DNA of 64,000 bases from Gymnopus androsaceus JB14 (taxonomy: Eukaryota; Basidiomycota; Agaricomycetes; Agaricales; Omphalotaceae). The position numbers and the translations under genes are program-made. The notes under the pieces are model-generated. The model was given only the letters and a program-made list of their open reading frames with translations. It was not told where the DNA came from and ran no database searches. Below, piece by piece: positions 56,901 through 64,000 of this stretch. Location: contig ML769523.1 in NCBI GenBank assembly GCA_009733575.1, positions 67,055-131,054 on the forward strand. Direction: 5' to 3'. How positions within the stretch are numbered: the first letter of the stretch is position 1; every line of letters begins with the position of its first letter.

Positions 56901-57436
56901 ATATCACCAAATATATGCAGTCAATGAGTGCTACCAAAGATGGTGGCTATCAGGCGACATTGAAACCACGTAAAATAAGAAGCACTTATGTTGGTAAAAG
57001 ACCCCTGCGTGAGAGTGCAGATAACCGGTGCCTAAGTGCAATGTTGGAAATCAATGGGGTGGATGCATTCGTACTGTTTGATAGTGGAAGCACGTCCGAC
57101 GCCCTAAGTCCTGACTTTGCACGAGTCACACACGCAGACGTTTTTCAACTTGATAACCCGGTAACGTTGCAGCTGGGGACAAAAGGAAGCAGGTCACGGA
57201 TATCGTACGGCTGCATGGTACCTTATTCGATCCATGGCGGTGAACATGGGGATATCAAAGGTAAAGATTACATGGACATAGCAAACATTGACAGATATGA
57301 TGCTGTCATTGGGACTGTGTTTATGAGAAAGCATGGCATTGCCCTGGATTTTGAGAGCAATGCCATACGCGTGAAAGGGAAGAAAATACCTACTCTCACC
57401 AAGGGAGAGGAGTCCATTGAACTGGCACGTTGCTAA
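53924..57436 (+). CDS. gypsy-2 gag-protease polyprotein
   Basis: 1,170 residues from the first ATG (MSSTATVRNPSTATAKTP); the frame is open 57 codons further upstream without ATG. The N-terminal 500 residues are Ser/Pro/Lys-rich and probably disordered, with a basic tract (RRSTGRKRGRKSSKK). The gag core follows (about residues 545-740; IFDDWIIGFIQWLNIVDNCG, LGSFLEGEALRWFRSTVQR). A CCHC zinc knuckle, CFDCGEFGHYRGDPKC, is near residue 825. The aspartic protease is at the end (AFVLFDSGSTSDALSPDFA, near residue 1050). Stop TAA at 57434-57436; pol continues in another frame, so a frameshift or re-initiation is needed for expression. Unusually large gag for the family. No damage seen in this ORF. 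Confidence 0.92.
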   Translation: MSSTATVRNPSTATAKTPALFPPVRKSPRPSENNSEAESQVTGEKSPKIHEGHETPNTEGRIISPEQTNSPNGSVSGGTILDRTKALEMMNNEAANVSSVGNRWSGKNSGVGIFQSTPIRIPRGPSLFPPDAPKSSKQVTLGKKGLDRKSDAGSNVPAEGKSKLGHSSLSTNDDNIIDFDSIDQEGTNAPISRFVAGLPKTPAENESQSPVQHQTDNREFKGKGKSAKKVSTNHSSSDLSELRPEDSASQIGSRPSANKNVALPGNKPSAKASNISNSSAMNVRVLREKLRGCVILQMLHDIDVLSNQKTIVPHQGITFKEEWGFDPKMPSVKINADQIPDEDVIPYRDQYPEVKDEPPAASQDAQEPSDRKNSSNKRRSTGRKRGRKSSKKNDKDNKQPSRTPDNGERDRKGGKRRSGNKGDPPSEPSDSSSDSDESSGNDSNESEDQSWSENENYSRSNGNPGQNKSTALNNRYHSEAPSDSMAENYTYDPTPRTNEEILRVAFERYQKLIEFQLYGPPMRINSAAHKTIVQNTPKPGKYGGSTNYAIFDDWIIGFIQWLNIVDNCGPATRWSVSRQAYVLTSADIVRVNTLGSFLEGEALRWFRSTVQRVPSGFQVETTDPLAHRWSFMQVVNGLYQRFIHEASISEMSDKFYQIKYIPSKGVKSMFEELERWATCMPMPPDIYTFKKRIMLLVPSDICKDMTKIEGVSAEMSSVNDIMKAAIACEKSEWANKYYDNARVAAEQNQSAMRNAHRDYISPTSSKDRNRSLVKPNESRAPRRLQVVEDRRYSIPDHKNRVSYNERKDNKERDRASRPTFPPGSCFDCGEFGHYRGDPKCKKNNTTNKGPSNTGPRPPKMYRIAEEVQKDGERLFRLEVTNSEGNVELSDEEIYARYASSNQEDADHIEQASEDELDPWGGSQYESDAVDEEYLPDSQSGEKTEPTERLGHIRDWDSFADHWKDKLESEFDSLVDLSDEPLEQVNLDDVENLNITKYMQSMSATKDGGYQATLKPRKIRSTYVGKRPLRESADNRCLSAMLEINGVDAFVLFDSGSTSDALSPDFARVTHADVFQLDNPVTLQLGTKGSRSRISYGCMVPYSIHGGEHGDIKGKDYMDIANIDRYDAVIGTVFMRKHGIALDFESNAIRVKGKKIPTLTKGEESIELARC

Positions 57437-60400
57437 GCAAAAACCGTCTCAACGACCATTCAGATAAAAGATGGTGAGGAGATTCCTGTGAAAAGCAGGC
57501 CCAATAAGTATGGGACAGTTACACAGGAGAATTGACGGTTACCAGGTGGTGCTGAACTCGCTCGTTCTGACAGGGCAGCACCGCCCTGGTCGCGTTTTGG
57601 TCCTTCTGTGGAAGATATCACGGAAGAACCAGCAGAGCGAGTTTCCTTGAATAGAAACTTACCGGTACTACTTGGCCCTGAAGACCAAATAAACATGGAT
57701 GATATAGAGCATATGGTGGACGATGTCACTGGTGGATCCTATACAGATCCTGCATTTAATAAACGCCTACATGAAGTAGGCAAATTAGTGGATGAATTTC
57801 GAACACAGAAGTTCACCGAACAGCATGACATTGTAACGTCGAAACCAACTGACGTGATTGAATCGCTGAATGCAGTGGCGGAGAAGTTCAAGTCGAGAAT
57901 AAATAATTCGACTCCACTTCTGGAACAGGTAAAATTTTCTGAGAAGGACATACCCATCCTCCGTGAAAAGTGGTTAGAAACCTGTAAAGATATTATGGGG
58001 GGCGTCCCAGAAGTGGTCCCACCATTGCGTGAAGTGAACCATACCATTCCGTTAATTGACGAATCCGTACATTATCGGATGTATAGACCGAGATGTCCTG
58101 ATTCGCTGAGAGCGTTACTGACTGAAAAAATCGCACGTTATACACGCGCTGGCTGGTGGAAACCAATGTCCGTTGGCCAGGCTTCCCCAATGCTTTGCTT
58201 ACCAAAAAAGGATGGTGGGCTAAGAACAACGATTGATTGTAGGGAGCGAAATGCGAACACGTTCAAGGACGTGACACCGCTTCCAGATCAAGATGCACTA
58301 CGAATGGATGTTGCAAGACACAAAATACGTTCGAAAATTGACTTGTCGGATGCGTACAAGCAAGTTCGAGTTGTTGCTGAGGATGTTTGGAAAACGGCAT
58401 TTTCAACGGTACAAGGTACCTTTGTAAGTACCGTATTACAGCAAGGTGACTGTAATGGTCCCTCGACGTTCCAGCGATTGATGAATACGATATTCCGAGA
58501 CTTTATCGGAGTATTCATGCACGTGTATATTGATGATATTTTTGTTTTTAGCGATACCATCGAAGAGCACGAGAAGCACCTACAGATTGTTTTCGACACA
58601 CTTCATAAACAACATCTGTTCTTGAAAGGCAAGTAAAGTAGAATTGTATGCTGCAGTTATGGATTGCATGGGCCATGTAATTGATGACCGTGGTTTACAC
58701 GCTGATGCTGATAAACTTGCGAAAATCCGCGAGTGGAGGCAGCCTAGGAATTATAATGATGTCCAAAAATTCCTTGGACTCGTTAATTATTTGGCACACT
58801 TCTTGCCCGATGTAACAGCTTACACAAATCCGTTGTCTGAGAATGTCAAGGAACAACCAACTGTTCTTCTGGCGTCCAGTACATGATGTGTGCTTTCAGA
58901 GAATCAAAGATCTTTGTTGTAAGGTACTGATTCTCCGTCCTATAGATCCTAGATCGGGTCTTCCGATTTGGGTTGTTTGCGACGCGTCCGTTTCAGGGAG
59001 TTGGTGCACTGTATGGTCAAGGAGAATCTTGGGAAACGTGCTGTCCTGCTGGATTCATGTCAAAGAAGTTCACAGATGCACAGAGAAATTACCGTGTGTT
59101 TGAGTGCGAAATGCTTGCGATCTTGGAAGCACTCCTGAAATGGGAAGATAAACTGATTGGATATAAAATCCACGTAGTTACTGATCATGAAGCACTTACA
59201 TTCTTCCAGACACAACGGAAGTTGAGTAGCAGACAAATGCGCTGGATGGAATACCTATCGCGGTTTGACATTGATATAACTTACATCAAAGGTGTGACAA
59301 ATAAAGGTGCCGATGTCCTCTCTAGATATTATGAGAGCGACAGCGTAGATGAGCAGCACGTTTGGAGAGAATACGTAAATGCTGGATGCTCGCTTGGATA
59401 AATTAGGTGAGGACTTGCCTATTGGTCGGAAAGCAGAGTTGGATGCACGGCATGAGCAGCTGTTTGCAAGGCAGAACGCTCTGGATGCAGTGGAGCCTAG
59501 GGATATGGAGGCTGACGAGCTGGAATTGGCAAGAGAGGCGGAAATCCCTGAAAAGGTGAGTAATGAACTGGATCCGATTGTGGGTGAATCCCGAAACAGC
59601 GAGATTGCGAATGCAGAATTGGAGGTAAATTCCGACCCTCAATTTCTGAGCGATTTGAAGGCTTGTTACAACAGCGACATGCTATTCAGCAAGGTTTCAA
59701 GTAAACCGGAGGACCACCCACGATTAGAATTACAAGGTGGGTTAATATGGACCAAGAATTTGAATGGTTCCAAGGTGTTATGTGTGCCAGAAACTCCTAA
59801 AGGCATGCGTTCACTCAGGGGATTAATATTGGAACAAGGTCACCACAGTGTGGGACACTTCGGGCCACAGCGAACGGCTGACTATATCAGACGTTGGTAC
59901 TGGTGGCCTAAAATTTATGGAATGTGTGACAAGTTCTGCAGATCATGCGAGAACTGTCACCGTGCGAAAGGGAGACTATCGAAAACCTGCCGGGAAATTG
60001 CATAGTCTGCCTATTCCCCATAGACCATGGGAGTCGATTGGAATGGATTTTATTGGTCCATTCCCGGAAATGAAAGGTTTCAATTATTTATGGGTTGTCA
60101 TATGCAGATTGACGTCCCAAGTTCACTTAATCCCTTGTAATACAAAGGATACGGCGACGGACTTATCTCTACGGTACATGCAGGAAATAGTACGACTGCA
60201 TGGCCTACCGGAATCAATTGTGTCTGACAGGGACCCCAAATTTACTTCGATTTGGTGGCATGAACTTCACCGATTATTGGGATCAAAACTGCTTATGTCA
60301 ACTGCGTTCCACCCTCAAACAGATGGTGCAACAGAAAGAGCGAATTGTTCGATTGCGCAAATATTTAGAAGCGCGATCCGGGCTGATCAGCATGACTGGC

Positions 60401-61453
60401 TGGTGAAAATTCCCTATGTGGAATTTGCACTTAATTCCAGTGTAAGTGAATCAACGGGATATGCGCCGTTTGAACTGACTTATGGCTATTTGCTGTCCAT
60501 GTTGTTCAAAATTGAACATATGGATAATACACTTCCTGGTATCCGTGCATTCGGAATCCAGGCAATGCAGAGCTACTTTGACGCACATGACGCGATAATA
60601 GAAGTGCGTGTCATCAGCAAATGGGGAAAAAACTTGCGAGCTTTCGGCGCTTGCGGAGGCTTTTCTACTTGCATGCAAGCTCGCAAGTAAAATTTTGATA
60701 ACAATTATGGCTCATTTGAAACAAATTGTACTAGTAAATAATAAATATCAGTATAAGAGTTATTTGTCTTCTTCATTGAAAGCGAGCAACTGATGTGTAT
60801 GAAAGAATAAGTGTTTTATGCAGGAAAAGATGTGAGCGCATATGGGAAAATCCGACAGTTGCGGAAAAAACGGGTTGACTTGCGAGGTTGCAGACTTTCG
60901 GCTTTTTGGGGTTGTGCAAGCTTGTACAACCGGCAAAAGTGCCTGAAAGTTTTTCCCCCTTTTCCTGATGGTGTTCCAGACATATCAAGCAAATAAGAAA
61001 AGAGACCCCGAGCCCAAAATAGACAAGGGTTCATTGGTCTATCTTTCAACCAAGAATTTGGCATTGCCAAAAGGCAGGGCTAGAAAACTATTGCCTAAAT
61101 TTGTGGGCCCGTATCGGGTTGAGGAAGCATTTCCTGAAACGTCAAACTACGTTCTGGAATTGCCGGATGATCTAAAAGGACGAAGGGTACACGATAAGTT
61201 CCATGTGAGTCTGATTCGACCATATGTTGAAACAGATGCCTTGCTGTTTCCGGATCGCTCAAAACCTGAGCCTTATGATTTTGGCGCTCCACCAGATGCG
61301 GAGGAGTTTGTTGATTCAATCCGCTCGCATATGTGGAAGGGTAGTAAAGTTCTTTTTGAAGTCTGGTGGTCCCTAGGAGACATAACCTGGGAACCCTTCG
61401 AGACTGTGAAAAACTTAAAGCATTGGATGATTATTTCGCAACGCAGGCTGTGA
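57437..61453 (+). pseudogene. gypsy-2 pol (RT, RNase H, integrase, chromo-like), several 1-nt frame breaks and a MITE
   Basis: RT (57608-58636): KIDLSDAYKQVRV, CNGPSTFQRLMN and HVYIDDIFVFS (YIDD). RNase H: WVVCDASVSG, VFECEMLAILEALLKWE, VVTDHEALTFF. Integrase: HH-CC zinc site (GHHSVGHFGPQ ... CRSCENC), GMDFIGPF, VSDRDPKFTSIWW, HPQTDGATERAN. A tail (60968-61453) starts FQTYQANKKRDPEP, then KFVGPYRVEEAFPETSNY and a chromo-like end (VLFEVWWSLGDITWEPFE). Single-base frame changes lie near 58630, 58855, 58995, 59390 and 59975, mostly at short runs of one base. The MITE at 60612-60970 cuts integrase; removing it and one GT restores EVRV-FQTYQ exactly. As assembled it is not translatable in one piece. 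Confidence 0.9.
60612..60970. mobile_element. CATCAG-family MITE in gypsy-2 integrase (359 bp)
   Basis: Left CATCAGCAAATGGGGAAAAA and right TTTTTCCCCCTTTTCCTGATG-type end are inverted (about 24 bp, few mismatches), flanked by GT on both sides. Precise excision with one GT restores the integrase frame. Must be younger than the host element, whose LTRs are identical, unless it travelled with it. Confidence 0.93.
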
Positions 61454-61635
61454 CCAGATGGCAAGACCTGGCGAGGCCAAAGCGTAAACAATGAATGTTA
61501 TTTCAAATACCAAAAGATCGATCGAGAAATTAGACTAGATTGATGGGAAACGGATTTGGTAATTCATTCTGGTATGAATAGTAGGAATGACGGGTTGGGA
61601 AAGATTCGACCCTCCCCGTTCCTTACGCGTGCATT

Positions 61636-62751
61636 ATGCAACAGTATGGCTTCTCGCCTGGTGTTCAATATGGTATGCATGCGCCACCATATATTGTTCA
61701 AGGTCACCCGGATCCCTCGAATCAAACGGGAGGGACAGGATGGACCTTTGGATCAGTTGGCAATCGTACCGATGGTAAGATTGCATTACTTGACTTATAA
61801 ATTGCCCCTAAACAAAAATTAGGAGGGGGAGGGACGCACGCTTTCGACAGAGGTCCCAATTAATACTCAAGATTTGGGGACACCGAATCAACCTCCAGTT
61901 TACAATGGATCTATGACGGGACCAGGGTATGCCAACAACCAAATGATGTACCCACAGCCCTACTCAATGGGACCGACACTGTATGTTGGACCGTTTACTG
62001 GATACCGTACCCACCATCAGTATATGGGATGGGAATCCAACGGCCAAACACTCCTTATCCCTCTCGGAGAGGTAGAGGACGACATGGCCGAGGCCAAGGA
62101 TACCATCCATATCAACCACACATCCCGAACCCAAGTCGAGGTCAAGGTGTAATTATCAGCCCCATGAGATCGATTCAATCATCTATGCATGCGCCCCTCA
62201 TGACCAACGAAAGGTTACGTCAAGCGCTAGTACTGTCATATTGGGGACCCCTGATCGTTCACTCACAGTTGTGTGAATTCGGGGAATTTTTCCGATTTGG
62301 ACCAAAGACCACCAACCTCCTGTTCTTCGGAACGAATGAAGAACGTACCACGGCATCCGCGCTCATTAACTTTCATCGAGGTGGGGGACTACCCAACGAC
62401 GTTGGATGGAATAAGGAGACGGGAACTCTTACGACGACTGGAGAAATCCTTCGAGCCATCCAACAAGGCGAAGTTCCTATTCCCGGAAGGACTCTTCCGG
62501 AAAAGGAACAGACTCGACTCTCGGAACACGTACGCAGCTCCATCGAAAAAAGCAAGGTAGCTGGGAATTTCAATGCCGTATACTCGGTATTCCAGTACGA
62601 GGCCCTGTACACTCTATGGACCGTACTCAGGAAGACCCTGTCCGACTCAGGACGGATCGCACCACCTATCCCTTCCCATTTAATTCTTCATCATGAACTA
62701 TTCCGACCCAGCTCTATATCCTGGATAGGACGCTATAGCTACGATGGCTGA
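61636..62751 (+). CDS. gypsy-2 extra ORF X, unknown function
   Basis: The firm part is 62029-62751 (240 codons). It starts with an Arg/Gly/Pro/Tyr-rich segment (RRGRGRHGRGQGYHPYQP), then a possibly folded domain of about 180 residues (LRQALVLSYWGPLIVH, FGEFFRFGPKTTNLLFFG, NAVYSVFQYEALYTLWTVL). Upstream, from ATG 61636 (MQQYGFSPGVQYGMHAPP) and on through 61823-62030, Pro/Tyr/Gly/Gln-rich peptides continue in changing frames; an intron 61775-61822 (GTAAGA..TTAG) and one small indel could join them. The basic RGG-like start suggests RNA binding (inference). No transmembrane helix or signal peptide, so it is not envelope-like. I do not recognise the domain. Confidence 0.65.
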
Positions 62752-63523
62752 GAACGCAACGACAATAGTCACTCCATCCAGTCCTCGTCGAAAACTCCCT
62801 ACTGTAAGCGCACCTGGGTTACGAGATGACGACCTTAATCTCCACTGCCTATGGATGGCGATTCACGGAGACTCTGAGAACTCACCTGGAGTTATCATCA
62901 CGCACACAGGACATGTGGACAAGAATACGGTCTTGGCGTGGATCACCATACGCAGGCTCTGGGATTCAATCTACACCGGTAGATTGGTCGACCAATCAAC
63001 CAAACTCATTCAGAAGACCAACCTTACGAAGCACTTCATTACCCTAGCGGGAACTCCTGATCTGTACGAGCAGGAACTAACTAGCGCTGGACTGGTCATT
63101 GAACCTAAACACCAGATCTACCCTACGGCCTCTACATTCGACAAACGACGAGAAGTTGTGGAGCACCTCGCAAAGTGCGGGTTCTCAATGTTGGAGATGG
63201 AACGGTATATGGTCTGGGCGTTGCAATACGCCTGCGACAGTTTAAACTCGAACACGTTGGATGACGACGCTCGCGAGTTCTATGCAAGCGTCTACCGACA
63301 AGGTTTAGGACGACTCCAATTCACCGAACTCGACGAAGGAGGACAGGACCGGACTTACCGCCTCCCCGATGAATTTCCGTTGGAAAGTGTTCTGGAGTTA
63401 CGGAGGCAACGAGCAGAGAAGAGAGAAAATAGACAGTATCGCACTACGCTCAATACAGGTATGAACAATATTGACATGGTATCGGTCACCGAGAGCATCC
63501 AAGGGATGCATATGACTAATTAA
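62744..63523 (+). CDS. gypsy-2 extra ORF Y, unknown function
   Basis: 259 codons, ATG 62744, stop TAA 63521-63523. The start overlaps the end of ORF X by 8 nt (ATGGCTGA), an arrangement that permits termination-reinitiation. Predicted soluble and mostly helical with Trp/Leu blocks (LNLHCLWMAIHGDSEN, VLAWITIRRLWDSIYTG, EMERYMVWALQYACDSLN) and a charged C-terminal helix (LELRRQRAEKRENRQYR). No catalytic motif, signal peptide or membrane segment seen. It is intact, in sense orientation, and ends 77 bp before the 3' LTR, so it moves with the element. I do not recognise the family. Confidence 0.75.
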   Translation: MAENATTIVTPSSPRRKLPTVSAPGLRDDDLNLHCLWMAIHGDSENSPGVIITHTGHVDKNTVLAWITIRRLWDSIYTGRLVDQSTKLIQKTNLTKHFITLAGTPDLYEQELTSAGLVIEPKHQIYPTASTFDKRREVVEHLAKCGFSMLEMERYMVWALQYACDSLNSNTLDDDAREFYASVYRQGLGRLQFTELDEGGQDRTYRLPDEFPLESVLELRRQRAEKRENRQYRTTLNTGMNNIDMVSVTESIQGMHMTN

Positions 63524-63600
63524 ATAAGTATTAAGAGACTAATCTCCCCCGTTTACCTTTAGGTTAGATCAGACCTACGGCTGAATCTGGTTGGGGAGGA

Positions 63601-63824
63601 TGTAACGAGTACGTTCCCTTTTTAGTTACGATTACTTAATCGGGATCGAACGGACTATAAGTAGCTTAGATAGAATTATTTATCTTATCTATCTTTTTAA
63701 CTCTTACCCACATACTCGATTACTCGACTACCTACGCCTGTACTTTACGTACCTAGTGCTCAATCATAAGCACTGTTTGGCTTAGCTCCCGAGTGATCTA
63801 GCATCCACGGTAAGAGCCCTTATA
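63601..63824 (+). repeat. 3' LTR of gypsy-2
   Basis: Identical to the 5' LTR; followed by the GACTC duplication. Confidence 0.97.
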
Positions 63825-63829
63825 GACTC

Positions 63830-64000
63830 TCTTCCACCTCAGAGTTTGAATATGGACACTCTGTTGGTTTCTGCCATCACATATGCCTCAGAATCAGTGG
63901 ATAATAGCATGTCCACTGAAAAGTTGTCCGCTGAGCTGTTTGCAGCCATGACCAACTTGGCAGGGAAAGCAGGAGTGGAAGAAGTAATTCCTATGCTAGC
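63830..64000 (+). pseudogene. ORF interrupted by gypsy-2, 3' end outside window
   Basis: Open to the end of the window. The first codons ATGGACTC lie at 53461-53468, directly before gypsy-2, and the frame continues at 63830 (after the second GACTC) with CTTCCACCTCAGAGTTTG, then an in-frame ATG at 63853 (MDTLLVSAITYASESVDN). The unbroken protein would start MDSLPPQSLN. It could be a host gene or the gag of a further element; the 50 visible residues carry no motif. Translation from the second ATG may still be possible. Confidence 0.55.

Larger units (their letters stand above)
53469..63824 (+). mobile_element. Ty3/gypsy LTR retrotransposon 'gypsy-2', recent, with two extra 3' ORFs
   Basis: 10,356 bp. 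LTRs 53469-53692 and 63601-63824 are 224 bp and identical by eye; they start TGTAACGAG and end CCCTTATA. GACTC lies directly outside both (53464-53468 and 63825-63829). Internal order: gag-protease, RT, RNase H, integrase, chromo-like tail, then two extra ORFs. A purine run GGGGAGGA precedes the 3' LTR. A MITE is nested at 60612-60970. Confidence 0.96.

Noticed and set aside
61636..63523. Envelope-like third ORF of gypsy-2
   Set aside because: No signal peptide, no transmembrane helix and no Cys pattern in either extra ORF.

Overview
The window looks like a TE-rich stretch of an Agaricomycete (basidiomycete fungus) genome. Host-type genes have many short introns (about 45-120 bp, mostly 50-60) with GT..AG ends, and the repeats include chromodomain Ty3/gypsy elements, a BED/hAT transposase, a Tc1/mariner element and protein families I know mainly from Agaricomycetes (DUF6589-like, RecQ-like paralogues). 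Only five or six loci look like host or cargo genes; most of the rest is mobile DNA, often nested.

Layout. 1-2.85 kb: 3' part of a hAT element with transposase. 2.85-8.2 kb: two 1.65-1.67 kb direct repeats around a decayed 1.67 kb core, flanked by a 94-bp duplication, plus a hAT-type MITE. 9.3-15.9 kb: a compact oxidative trio: DODA/LigB-type extradiol dioxygenase (+), secreted GMC oxidoreductase (-) and NTF2-like/flavin monooxygenase (+), the last two divergent. 16.0-17.5 kb: a complete Tc1/mariner element with TA duplication but a catalytic E-to-K change. 17.5-22.0 kb: gag-like, CATCAG MITE, and broken copia debris. 22.0-24.9 kb: a multi-exon gene of unknown function (-). 24.97-31.99 kb: a two-gene element with 88-bp inverted repeats, each followed outward by a hairpin; it carries a DUF6589-like gene and a RecQ-like helicase gene, head to head, 49 bp apart. 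32.2-33.4 kb: a membrane-protein gene. 34.4-45.0 kb: a long-inverted-repeat (foldback-like) element invaded by a chromodomain gypsy element (gypsy-1, 36,026-43,162) and two MITEs. 45-49 kb: minisatellites. 49.3-53.2 kb: a second long-inverted-repeat element holding a solo LTR and a 33-bp minisatellite. 53,469-63,824: gypsy-2, with identical 224-bp LTRs, a GACTC target duplication, gag, a frame-broken pol, and two extra overlapping ORFs before the 3' LTR; it sits 8 bp inside another ORF.

Main candidates for undescribed biology: (1) the DUF6589 + RecQ inverted-repeat element; (2) gypsy-2's two extra 3' ORFs; (3) a MITE family ending CATCAG...CTGATG with 2-bp target duplications. Six copies are here, two with an empty site in the paired repeat arm, and one inside gypsy-2, so the family was active recently. 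Gypsy-1 shows strong CpG-deamination decay (in-frame stops nearly all TGA; most LTR differences CG versus TG/CA), while gypsy-2 shows none between its LTRs. Exon borders were read by eye from splice signals and frame. All family names come from memory of motifs, not from a search.
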